A stretch of 25,226 bases of DNA from JBDTSW01 sp039930945. GTDB taxonomy: Bacteria > Actinomycetota > Thermoleophilia > Solirubrobacterales > 70-9. Every line of letters begins with the position of its first letter. Position 1 is the stretch's first letter. Below, in pieces: positions 6,035 through 13,929 of the stretch. The notes under the pieces were generated by a model. The model was not told the origin of the DNA. It was given only the letters and a program-made list of their open reading frames with translations, and ran no database searches. The position numbers were made by a program, and so were the translations under genes. Location of the stretch: contig JBDTSW010000019.1 in NCBI GenBank assembly GCA_039930945.1, positions 1-25,226 on the forward strand, written 5' to 3'.

Positions 6035-7660
6035 CTAGTGGCGGAAGTGGCGGCGGCCGGTGACGACCATCGCCGCCCCGGCGGCGTCGCAGGCCGCGAC
6101 CACCTCGTTGTCGCGGACCGAGCCGCCAGGTTGGATCAGGGCGCTGACGCCGGCGTCGATCGCCATCTGGGGTCCGTCGGGGAAGGGGAAGAACGCGTCG
6201 GAGGCGACGACCGAGCCGCTCAACCGGGAGTCGGCCTCGGAGCCGCGCGCCTGGCGCGCCTTGTCGATCGCAATCCGGACCGAGTCGACCCGGCTCATCT
6301 GGCCCGCTCCGATGCCGATGGTGGCGCCGTCGCCGGCGATCACGATCGCGTTCGAGCGCACGTGCCGGCTGACCTTCCAGGCGAACAGCAGGTCCGACCA
6401 CTGCTCCTCGGTCGGCTGGGCCTCGGTCGCCGGCTTCATCTCCTCGCGGGTCTCGGTGACCCAGTCGGGGGTTTGCACCAGCGCGCCGCCGCGAACGCGC
6501 TTGACGTCCAGCTCCAGCGGCTCGTAGCTACGCCTCTCTGTGTCATCGAGGATCCGAAGGGCCTGTTTTTGGCGCAGGACCTCGAGGGCGCCGTCCTCGA
6601 AGCCGGGAGCCAGCACGACCTCGACGAAGTTGTCGTGCAGGCGCTCGGCCAGCCGGCGGTCGACCGGACGGTTGAAGATGATCACGCCGCCGAACGCCGA
6701 CAGCGGGTCGCAGGCGAGCGCTTTGTCGTAGACCTCGCCGACGTGGGCGCCGATCGCCACGCCGCAGGGATTGTTGTGCTTGACGATCACCGCCGCCGGC
6801 TCCGAGAACTCGCCCAGCAGGCGTTGGCCGGCGTCGATGTCGAGGATGTTGTTGAACGAGAGCGCCCGGCCGTGGAGCTTCGCCACCCGCGAAAGCACGT
6901 GTGCGCGGGCGCCCGTCTCGACGTACAGCGCGGCGCTCTGCTGCGGGTTCTCTCCGTAGGGCAGGTCGAGGAACTTCTCGAACGAGCTCACCCAGTGGCT
7001 CGGGAACTCCTCGTAGCGCATCCCGAACCAGCGGCTGATCGCGGCGTCGTAGCGGGTGGTCAGGGCGAAGGCCTCGTTCGCCAGCCAGTGGCGGGTCTCG
7101 AGCGAGACCGACCCGGCCTGCTCCTGGAGCTCGGCCAGCACGGCGTCGTAGCTTTCGGGGCGAACGACCACCGCCACCCAGCGGTGGTTCTTGGCGGCCG
7201 CCCTGATCATCGTCGGCCCACCGACGTCGATGTTCTCGACCGCCTGCGACTCGGTCACCACCCGTCCCGCCACGACCTGCTCGAAGGGGTAGAGGTTGAC
7301 GCAGACGAGGTCGATCGGATCGATCCCCTCAGACTCCATCGTCGCCTGGTGTGACTCGTTGTCGCGGACCGAGAGCAGCCCGGCGTGAAGTCGCGGATGG
7401 AGGGTCTTGACCCGACCGTCGAGGATCTCCGCCGATCCCGTCAGCTCGGCCACGTCGCGCACCTCGAGGCCGGCCTCGCGCAGCGCGGCGGCGGTGCCGC
7501 CGGTGGAGATCAGCTCGACGCCGAGCTCGGCGAGGCCGCGGGCGAAGTCGGCGACTCCGGTCTTGTCGGAGACCGAGATCAGCGCCCGGCGAACGCGGAC
7601 CGAGCCCGGCGCCTCCGGCTCGGGCTCTCCGTCGCGGTGCGTTTCGGCCGGCGCCCCCAT
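6035..7660 (-). CDS. purH: Bifunctional AICAR formyltransferase/IMP cyclohydrolase PurH
   Basis: PurH performs the last two steps to IMP: formylation of AICAR with 10-formyl-THF, then ring closure. The ~541-residue protein begins its cyclohydrolase domain with RRALISVSDKTG, followed by ELISTGGTAAALREAGL, GRVKTLHPRLHAGLL and DLVCVNLYPF. The transformylase domain has the active-site KHNNPCG, DPLSAFGG, and SDAFFPFPDG near the end. The ATG at 7660 is preferred over an in-frame TTG two codons upstream. The first ~22 residues are an acidic, Pro-rich extension before the conserved domain, and no good Shine-Dalgarno sequence is visible. It lies 40 nt after purN. Confidence 0.96.
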   Translation of the reverse strand: MGAPAETHRDGEPEPEAPGSVRVRRALISVSDKTGVADFARGLAELGVELISTGGTAAALREAGLEVRDVAELTGSAEILDGRVKTLHPRLHAGLLSVRDNESHQATMESEGIDPIDLVCVNLYPFEQVVAGRVVTESQAVENIDVGGPTMIRAAAKNHRWVAVVVRPESYDAVLAELQEQAGSVSLETRHWLANEAFALTTRYDAAISRWFGMRYEEFPSHWVSSFEKFLDLPYGENPQQSAALYVETGARAHVLSRVAKLHGRALSFNNILDIDAGQRLLGEFSEPAAVIVKHNNPCGVAIGAHVGEVYDKALACDPLSAFGGVIIFNRPVDRRLAERLHDNFVEVVLAPGFEDGALEVLRQKQALRILDDTERRSYEPLELDVKRVRGGALVQTPDWVTETREEMKPATEAQPTEEQWSDLLFAWKVSRHVRSNAIVIAGDGATIGIGAGQMSRVDSVRIAIDKARQARGSEADSRLSGSVVASDAFFPFPDGPQMAIDAGVSALIQPGGSVRDNEVVAACDAAGAAMVVTGRRHFRH

Positions 7661-7700
7661 CGGCAAGCGAGTCTAGACGCCGTCGTGGCGACGATTCGGC

Positions 7701-8327
7701 CTACGGCTCGATCAGCACCAGTCGCGCGTCGTCCGGGTCGATCGTCACGCGTCCCTGCGCGATCATCCGGATCGCCTCCGGATAGAGCGCGTGCTCGGTG
7801 GCGTGAATCGCCTTCTCCAGCGCAGCCCGGTCGCGATCCGGCGGCACCGGGATCGGCCGCTGCACGATCACCGGCCCCGAGTCGACGCCCTCGTCGACGA
7901 AGTGGACGGTCACCCCGGTGATCCGCACCCCGGAGTCGAGCGCCTGCCCGATCGGGTCGAGCCCGGGAAACGACGGCAGCAGCGCCGGGTGAACGTTGAC
8001 GATCCGGTTCGCGAATCGCCGCACGAACTCCGCCGAGAGCAACTCCATGTAGCCGGCGAGGACCACGAGGTCGACGGGCAGGCCCTCGAGCCAGTCGCCG
8101 AGGGCGACGTCGCGCAGCTCGCGATCGGCGTGGTCGGAACGCGGGAACTCGGCGGTCTCGATTCCGGCGTCGCGGCCGCGGTCGAGCGCCCGCGCCCCGG
8201 GTTTGTTCGAGCCCACGCCGACGACCTCGACCCCCCCGCGCCCGTGCAGCTGGTCGATGATCGCCTGCAGGTTGGTCCCCGTGCCCGAGGCCAGCACGGC
8301 GATGCGAAAGCGCTTGCCTGGGGGCAC
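7701..8327 (-). CDS. purN: Phosphoribosylglycinamide formyltransferase PurN
   Basis: PurN transfers a formyl group from 10-formyl-THF to GAR, the third step of purine synthesis. The 208-residue protein has IAVLASGTGTNLQAIID at the phosphate-binding start and VVLAGYMELL in the middle. NVHPALLPSFPG holds the catalytic His, and GVTVHFVDEGVDSGPVI holds the catalytic Asp. The start is GTG 8327, 9 nt after the helicase stop codon. GAGAAG just upstream may serve as a weak Shine-Dalgarno sequence. It sits between the helicase gene and purH on the same strand, consistent with one operon. Confidence 0.96.
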   Translation of the reverse strand: MPPGKRFRIAVLASGTGTNLQAIIDQLHGRGGVEVVGVGSNKPGARALDRGRDAGIETAEFPRSDHADRELRDVALGDWLEGLPVDLVVLAGYMELLSAEFVRRFANRIVNVHPALLPSFPGLDPIGQALDSGVRITGVTVHFVDEGVDSGPVIVQRPIPVPPDRDRAALEKAIHATEHALYPEAIRMIAQGRVTIDPDDARLVLIEP

Positions 8328-8336
8328 GATCGCTTC

Positions 8337-9878
8337 TCAGGCAGCGCGCTTTCCCACGCGCAGCTTCGGGAAGCGCCCGCCGGTGGAGGCCAGGCGGCCG
8401 CCGGCGATCAGCGCGTCGACCTCGTCCAGCAGCTCCTCGCCGCGCCACTCGTGCAGCGAGCCGTAACCGGGCAGCTCGTCATAGCCGTACTTGACGATCA
8501 CCTGCGAGCGTCCTCCGCGGAGGATCTCGACCACCCGGGTGCGCCCGACGGAAGGCGAAGCCTCGGCGACGACCGCGAGAATCGCCTCGGTCGGGCCCGC
8601 CGCGGCCGAGGCGACAGCGGCTCCAGAGCCGGCGGCGCGCCCCGGTGCCGAAGCCCGCCCCACCCCCTCCAGCGGCCCGTCGCAGATGTCGCAACAGCGT
8701 CCCTCGGCATGCGGGGGCGAGCGGTCGCCGAAGTGGCCCTGAATCGCCGCCCGCCGGCAGTCGTCGCCCTCGACGAAGCCCCAGACGTCGCGGTACTGGC
8801 GCCAGCGATGGTTCTTGGCCTCGGGGTCGTCGATCTGGTTGATGAAGAAGACGTGCAGGCCCTTGTCTCGATTCTCCGCCAGGAGGACGCAGCGCGAGGG
8901 CAGGCCATCGCGACCCCCGCGGCCGGCCTCCTGGTAGTAGGCCTCGAGCGAGGAGGGGACCGTCTCGTGGATCACCGTGCGCACGTCGGCCTTGTCGACC
9001 CCCATCCCGAAGGCATTCGTCGCGACCACGACCGGCGTCTCTCCGGCCATGAAGGAGCGCTGCGCCTCGGCCCGGGGCTGACGGTCCATGCCCGCGTGGT
9101 AAGCCGGCACCTCGACCCCGAGCGCTCGGCCGATCCGTGCCGCCGTCTCCTCGGTCTTGCGGCGCGTCCCCGCATAGACGATTGCCGGCAGCGCCCCGGG
9201 CTCGCGCAGCAACGTCATCGTCGCCTCCCGCTTGGCCCGCGCGGACGCGACCGCAACGACGTCGTAGGAGAGGTTCGGCCGGTCGAACCCGGTCGTGATC
9301 CGCTCGGGCTCGCGCAGGCCCAGCCGGTGGATGATGTCGGCGGCGACGCGGGGCGTCGCGGTGGCGGTGGCGGCGAAGACCGAGCTCGCGCCCAGCGCCC
9401 GCGCGACCTCACCGAGGCGGAAGTAGTCGGGCCGGAAGTCGTGGCCCCACTGGCTCACGCAGTGGGCCTCGTCGACGACGAAGAGCCCGATCTCGGCCTC
9501 GCGCAGGCGGTCGACGAATCCGGGCGTGGCGAAGCGCTCGGGCGCGACGTAAAGCATCTCGGCCTGGCCGCTGAGCGCCCGCCGCAGCGCCTCGCGGTTG
9601 TCGGCCGGGTCGCGCTGGGCGTTGATCAGCTCGGCCCGCCCGTCGAGGCTTCCCACCTGGTCGATCATCAGCGAGACCAGCGGCGAGACGATCACCGCCA
9701 GTCGCTCGTCGCAGAGCGCCGGCAGCTGATAGCAGACCGACTTTCCCGCCCCGGTCGGCATCACCAGCAGCACGTCGCGCCCCGCCATCGCCGCCTCCAC
9801 GGCCGGCTTCTGGCCCGGGCGGAACCGGGGATGGCCGAGGTGACGCCGCAGCGCCTCGGTGGGTTCGATCGTCTGCAT
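8337..9878 (-). CDS. recQ: RecQ-family ATP-dependent DNA helicase
   Basis: This is a superfamily 2 3'-5' helicase expected to unwind recombination and replication intermediates. The 513-residue protein has HPRFRPGQKPAVEAAMAGRD at the Q-motif region and Walker A MPTGAGKSVCYQLPAL (K about 46). It also has the DEAH box VVDEAHCVSQWGHDFRPDY (about 135-152), motif III ATATATPRV, and motif VI YYQEAGRGGRDG. A Cys-containing segment CR...CCDIC is the RecQ zinc site. The C-terminal ~100 residues look like a short RQC/winged-helix tail with an Ala-rich linker; no clear HRDC domain is seen. The start is ATG 9878 with AGGGGG just upstream. The frame can be extended upstream into purF, but that extension lacks family character. 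It lies between purF (13-nt gap) and purN (9-nt gap). Confidence 0.93.
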   Translation of the reverse strand: MQTIEPTEALRRHLGHPRFRPGQKPAVEAAMAGRDVLLVMPTGAGKSVCYQLPALCDERLAVIVSPLVSLMIDQVGSLDGRAELINAQRDPADNREALRRALSGQAEMLYVAPERFATPGFVDRLREAEIGLFVVDEAHCVSQWGHDFRPDYFRLGEVARALGASSVFAATATATPRVAADIIHRLGLREPERITTGFDRPNLSYDVVAVASARAKREATMTLLREPGALPAIVYAGTRRKTEETAARIGRALGVEVPAYHAGMDRQPRAEAQRSFMAGETPVVVATNAFGMGVDKADVRTVIHETVPSSLEAYYQEAGRGGRDGLPSRCVLLAENRDKGLHVFFINQIDDPEAKNHRWRQYRDVWGFVEGDDCRRAAIQGHFGDRSPPHAEGRCCDICDGPLEGVGRASAPGRAAGSGAAVASAAAGPTEAILAVVAEASPSVGRTRVVEILRGGRSQVIVKYGYDELPGYGSLHEWRGEELLDEVDALIAGGRLASTGGRFPKLRVGKRAA

Positions 9879-9891
9879 CTGCCCCCTGACG

Positions 9892-11370
9892 CTACGCGCC
9901 AGGGGTGACGGGAATCTGCTCGAGCGCGAACTTGCCGTTGCCGTCGCCGCCGTCGCCGAGCGGGTAGGAGCCGGTGAAGCAGGCGTCGCAGTGGTGCTCG
10001 CGCGGGGTGCCGACCGCCTCGTAGACGCCCTCCAGCGACAGATAGGCGAGCGAGTCGGCGCCAAGCTCGGCGGCGATCTCGGAGACGTCACGGCCGTGGG
10101 CCACCATCTCCTCGCTCGTCGACATGTCGACGCCGTAGTGGCATGGGTGGCGGATCGGCGGCGCCGAGATCCGCAGATGGACCTCGGTCGCGCCCGCGTC
10201 GCGCAACATCCCGACTATCTGCCGGGTGGTGTTGCCGCGGACGATCGAGTCGTCGACGACGACCACGCGCCTGCCGGAGACGATCTCGGGCAGCGGATTG
10301 AACTTCATCCGCAGGCCATGCTTTCGCAGCTCCTGGCCGGGCTGGATGAAGGTCCGGGCGACGTAGCGGTTCTTGATCAGCCCGTCGTCTTTTGGCAGCC
10401 CGGACTCGCGGGCAAAGCCGTTGGCCGCCGGGTTGCCGGAGTCCGGGACCGCGATCACGAGGTCGGCGTCGACCGGGGCCTCGCGGGCGAGGAGCTCGCC
10501 CATCTTGCCCCGCACCTCCTGCAGCACTCGCCCCTCGAGGCGGCTGTCGGGGCGCGAGAAGTAGATGTGCTCGAAGACGCAATGGGCGGGCCGGCCAGAG
10601 GGAACGACCTGGCGCGTCTCGATCCCGCGCTCGCCGATCGCGACCAGCTCGCCTGGCTGGACCTCGCGCATCAGCTTCGCCCCGATGATGTCGAAGGCGC
10701 AGCTCTCGGAGGCAACGCAGTAGCGGTCGCCGAGCCTGCCGAGGGACAGCGGGCGGACGCCGTGCGGGTCGCGGAAGGCGACGATCGCGCGCTTGGTCAT
10801 GACCACGGTCGAGTAGGCGCCCTGCAGCCGGGGCATGACCGCGGCGACGGCGTTTTCGATCGGCCGCTCCTCCTCGATCGAGAGCAAGGCCGCGATGATC
10901 TCCGAGTCGGATGTCCCGCGGAAGCGGATGCCACGCTCGCTCAGCTCGTTGTAGAGCTCGACCGCGTTGGTGAGGTTGCCGTTGTGGGCCAGCGCGACCT
11001 CGCGACCGTCGTCGCGCCAGACCGGCTGGGCGTTGTCCCACGAGCCCCCGCCGGTGGTCGAGTAGCGGACGTGGCCGATCGCCATGTCGCCGTCGAGCGC
11101 TCGCAGCTTCTGCTCGTCGAAGACCTGGGAGACGAGACCGGTGTCGCGGAGGGTGGTGATGTGCCCGCCCTCGCAGGTGGCGATCCCGGCCGACTCCTGG
11201 CCGCGATGCTGGAGCGCGTACAGCGCGAAGTAGGTGAGCCGAGCAACCTCGCTGGCGGGCGCGTACACGCCGAAGACCCCACACTCGTCGCGGGGGCCAT
11301 CACGATCGGGAATGCCGATCGGATCGCGGTCCCCGGGGGGCCGCCTGATCGAGGTCGTCTGGCTTCTCAA
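9892..11370 (-). CDS. purF: Amidophosphoribosyltransferase PurF
   Basis: PurF makes phosphoribosylamine from PRPP and glutamine, the committed purine step. The 492-residue protein has a 29-residue leader ending GPRDE before CGVFG, so Cys30 should become the N-terminal nucleophile after propeptide removal. Glutaminase signatures include YALQHRGQESAGI, GHVRYSTTG and HNGNLTN. The phosphoribosyltransferase loop reads VVVVDDSIVRGNTTRQIV. Cysteines in AHCVFEHIYF, HPCHYGVDMS and HHCDACF match the [4Fe-4S] ligand positions of the Bacillus-type enzyme. The only available start is TTG 11370: an in-frame TAG lies 13 codons upstream with no other start codon between, and there is no alternative start before Cys30. 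No convincing Shine-Dalgarno sequence is seen. Confidence 0.95.
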   Translation of the reverse strand: MRSQTTSIRRPPGDRDPIGIPDRDGPRDECGVFGVYAPASEVARLTYFALYALQHRGQESAGIATCEGGHITTLRDTGLVSQVFDEQKLRALDGDMAIGHVRYSTTGGGSWDNAQPVWRDDGREVALAHNGNLTNAVELYNELSERGIRFRGTSDSEIIAALLSIEEERPIENAVAAVMPRLQGAYSTVVMTKRAIVAFRDPHGVRPLSLGRLGDRYCVASESCAFDIIGAKLMREVQPGELVAIGERGIETRQVVPSGRPAHCVFEHIYFSRPDSRLEGRVLQEVRGKMGELLAREAPVDADLVIAVPDSGNPAANGFARESGLPKDDGLIKNRYVARTFIQPGQELRKHGLRMKFNPLPEIVSGRRVVVVDDSIVRGNTTRQIVGMLRDAGATEVHLRISAPPIRHPCHYGVDMSTSEEMVAHGRDVSEIAAELGADSLAYLSLEGVYEAVGTPREHHCDACFTGSYPLGDGGDGNGKFALEQIPVTPGA

Positions 11371-11484
11371 GGGAAGAAGACGGGGGTGAGAGGCAGGCGG
11401 CCGATCCGCCTACATGCGAAGGCTAGCAGCGGCCGGGGCGCGACCCGCCCGGTTTGATCGGGGCCTCGGCCCGGCACCGTCGCC

Positions 11485-13710
11485 TCAGACGGCGACCGGC
11501 TCGCCCATGCGATCGCCCAGCGAGCCCCAGGCGCGCCCGGCGGCGTCGAGGCTGAGATCGAGCTCGGCCTCGGCGGCGCCCAGCTCGACCGCTCCACCGC
11601 CGACACGACCGATCGCCAGCGCGCCGATGCCCGCCGCCTCGGCCGAGGCCAGAAGCCCTTCGATCGTCGCCGGATCGGCGGCGACGACGAACCCTCCCGG
11701 GCCTTCGCCGAAGAGGGCCGCCTCTCCGGAACAGCCCCGCAGCTCGACCAGCGCGTCGAGGTCGGCTTGGGCGCCCACGCCGCCCGCGATCGCGGACTCG
11801 GCGATTGCGGTCGCGAGGCCACCGTCGCTGACGTCGTGGACCGTGGAGAGGTTGCCCGCGCGCACCGCCGCGCGGACGAAGGCGAGGGTCGCGGCGACCG
11901 CCTCGACGTCGGCGCCTGGAAGGCCCGCCCCCAGCTCGCCGCGGAGCTTCGTCAGCTCCGAGCCGGCCAGCGACGGCGCGAACGGGCCCAGCAGGGCGAG
12001 CGCGTCGCCGGCGCGCAGCGCCGCGCCCGCCCCGGCGCCTGCCTCGGGCAGCTCGCCGACGAGGCCGATCACGGGAGTCGGGTAGATCGGCCCCCGGTCG
12101 GTTTCGTTGTAGAGCGAGACGTTGCCCCCGACGACCGGGATCCCGAGCGCCTCGCAGACGTCGGCCAGCGCCTGGGTCGAGCGCTCGAGCTGCCAGGCGA
12201 CGTGGGGCCTTTCGGGGTTGCCGAAGTTGAGGCAGTTGGTGAGCCCGAGCGGCTCCGCCCCGACGCAGGCCAGGTTCTGCGCGCACTCGAGCACGGCCTC
12301 GACCGTGCCCCGGTACGGGTCGCAGGCGACGCGGCGCCCGTTGCCGTCGATCGCCACGGCGATCGAGGTGCCGGCCTCTGAAAGCCGGAGCACGGCGGCG
12401 TCGGCATCCCCGGGTCGCCGCACCGTGCGCGAGCCGACGATCGAGTCGTATTGCTCGAAGGCCCAGCGCTTGCTGGCGATCGTGGGTGAGGCCAGCAGCC
12501 GCTCGAGCACCTGGGCCGGCGAGGCGCCTGGGTCGATCGTGGCGCGGTTGCCGTAGATCCAGCCGCCGGGCTCAGCCGGCTCGAGGTCGTACAGCGGGCA
12601 GCCGTCGACGAGCGCCGCCACCGCCACGTCGCCGACCAGCTCGCCGCCGCGCAGCACCCGGATGTGCCCGCTGGAGGTGACTTCGCCGACCGCCGCCGCG
12701 CCCGTCTGCCAGCGCTCACAGACGGCGACCACGGCATCGACGGCGTCCGGCTCGACCACGGCGAGCATCCGCTCCTGGGATTCGGAGACCATGATCTCGA
12801 AGGGCTCCATGTCGGCCTCTCGAAGTGGCACCCGGGCGACGTCGAGGTCGATGCCGACGCCCCCGGCGGCCGCCATCTCCCCGGCCGAGGAGGTGAGCCC
12901 GGCGGCGCCGAGGTCCTGGAGCGAGACCAAGAGCCCGCGATCGAGCAGCTCGAGACAGCACTCGAGCAGCTTCGACTCCTCGAACGGGTCGCCGATCTGG
13001 ACGCTCGGGCGCTTGTCGTCGCCGGCGTCGAGCTCGGCCGAGGCGAGCACCGAGGCCCCGCCGATCCCGTCGCGGCCGGTGGAGGCGCCCATCAGGACGA
13101 CGACGTTGCCGACGCCGGCGGCGGCGGCGCGGATCATCCGCTCCGAGCGAGCAAGCCCAACGCACATCGCGTTCACCAGGCAGTTGTGCTCGTAGGGCGC
13201 CTCGAAGGCGACCTCGCCGCCGACGGTGGGGACGCCGATCGAGTTGCCGTAGTGCCCGATCCCGGCGACGACGCGATCGAACAGGTAGCGCGAGCGCTCG
13301 GAGTCGAGCTCGCCGAATCGAAGCGAGTCCAGCACCGCGATCGGCCGGGCGCCGAGCGCGAAGACGTCGCGCAGGATCCCGCCGACCCCGGTGGCGGCCC
13401 CCTGGAAGGGCTCGATCGCGCTCGGATGGTTGTGGGATTCGACCTTGAAGGCGACCGCCCAGCCCTCGCCGACCGAAACCGCACCCGCGTTCTCGCCCGG
13501 GCCCATCAGCACGCGCTCGCCCTCGGTCGGCAGTCGGCGCAGCAGCTTGCGCGAGTGCTTGTAGGCGCAGTGCTCGGACCACAGCAGCGAGAACATCGCC
13601 AGCTCGACGCCGTTGGGCTCGCGCTCCATCAGCTCGGTGATCAGCTCGTACTCGGCGTCGCTGAGGCCGAGCTCGCGGTGCCGCGATTGGCCCGTGGCCG
13701 GGGGCGTCAT
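11485..13710 (-). CDS. purL: Phosphoribosylformylglycinamidine synthase subunit PurL (small type)
   Basis: PurL converts FGAR to FGAM using ATP and ammonia supplied by PurQ. The 741-residue length is that of the small PurL, which works with PurS and PurQ, neither of which is in this window. Landmarks are ELGLSDAEYELI at the start and MFSLLWSEHCAYKHS with the active-site His. The nucleotide-binding stretch includes GPGENAGAVSVGEGWAVAFK and ESHNHPSAIEPFQGAATGVG. The second half-domain begins near RRPGDADAAVLRL and contains CLNFGNPERPHVAWQ. The ATG at 13710 lies six codons before the conserved start region. It appears to be the first gene of the purine run; a sulfatase gene lies 219 nt upstream on the same strand. 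Confidence 0.96.
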   Translation of the reverse strand: MTPPATGQSRHRELGLSDAEYELITELMEREPNGVELAMFSLLWSEHCAYKHSRKLLRRLPTEGERVLMGPGENAGAVSVGEGWAVAFKVESHNHPSAIEPFQGAATGVGGILRDVFALGARPIAVLDSLRFGELDSERSRYLFDRVVAGIGHYGNSIGVPTVGGEVAFEAPYEHNCLVNAMCVGLARSERMIRAAAAGVGNVVVLMGASTGRDGIGGASVLASAELDAGDDKRPSVQIGDPFEESKLLECCLELLDRGLLVSLQDLGAAGLTSSAGEMAAAGGVGIDLDVARVPLREADMEPFEIMVSESQERMLAVVEPDAVDAVVAVCERWQTGAAAVGEVTSSGHIRVLRGGELVGDVAVAALVDGCPLYDLEPAEPGGWIYGNRATIDPGASPAQVLERLLASPTIASKRWAFEQYDSIVGSRTVRRPGDADAAVLRLSEAGTSIAVAIDGNGRRVACDPYRGTVEAVLECAQNLACVGAEPLGLTNCLNFGNPERPHVAWQLERSTQALADVCEALGIPVVGGNVSLYNETDRGPIYPTPVIGLVGELPEAGAGAGAALRAGDALALLGPFAPSLAGSELTKLRGELGAGLPGADVEAVAATLAFVRAAVRAGNLSTVHDVSDGGLATAIAESAIAGGVGAQADLDALVELRGCSGEAALFGEGPGGFVVAADPATIEGLLASAEAAGIGALAIGRVGGGAVELGAAEAELDLSLDAAGRAWGSLGDRMGEPVAV

Positions 13711-13929
13711 CGGCGTCAGCCTAGCGAGGGCGCCCGAAGGCTCAGCGCCGCGGCGCCCGGCCTAGATGGGTGATCCCACGACCCCGCGCACGCGGATGAC
13801 GCACGGATACCGTCGCCGGACCGCGCCCGTCGGGACTCGCCCGTACCCAGGGGTACGGCCTTCGCCCGCCGACCACGACCGGCTCGGTCCCGCGCCGCCC
13901 CGCGCACGCGCTGCCGTGGAATCAACCAT
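13711..13929. other. Intergenic region with palindromes upstream of purL
   Basis: No convincing gene is seen here. A 69-codon minus frame exists but is Arg/Ala-rich and resembles nothing. The region holds CCGTACCC-AG-GGGTACGG (13841-13858), an 8-bp perfect inverted repeat with a 2-nt spacer. It also holds GCGCCGCGGCGC (13745-13756), a perfect palindrome, and CTACT-CGC-AGTAG (13930-13942) over the sulfatase stop. A TAGGCT hexamer (minus strand, 13718-13723) could be a -10 element for purL, but no matching -35 is visible. It could hold the terminator of the sulfatase gene and the promoter or operator of the purine run. Confidence 0.5.

Noticed and set aside
7791..9908. 705-codon open frame on the plus strand
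   Set aside because: It is antisense to purN and the RecQ-type helicase, both with complete catalytic motifs. It is a typical high-GC shadow frame.
9879..10091. N-terminal extension of the RecQ-type helicase to 10091
   Set aside because: It overlaps 200 bp of purF and is Ser/Arg/Ala-rich without homology. ATG 9878 has AGGGGG just upstream.
13716..13925. 69-codon minus-strand frame between sulfatase and purL
   Set aside because: It has an Arg/Gly/Ala-rich composition, no ribosome binding site and no recognisable motif.
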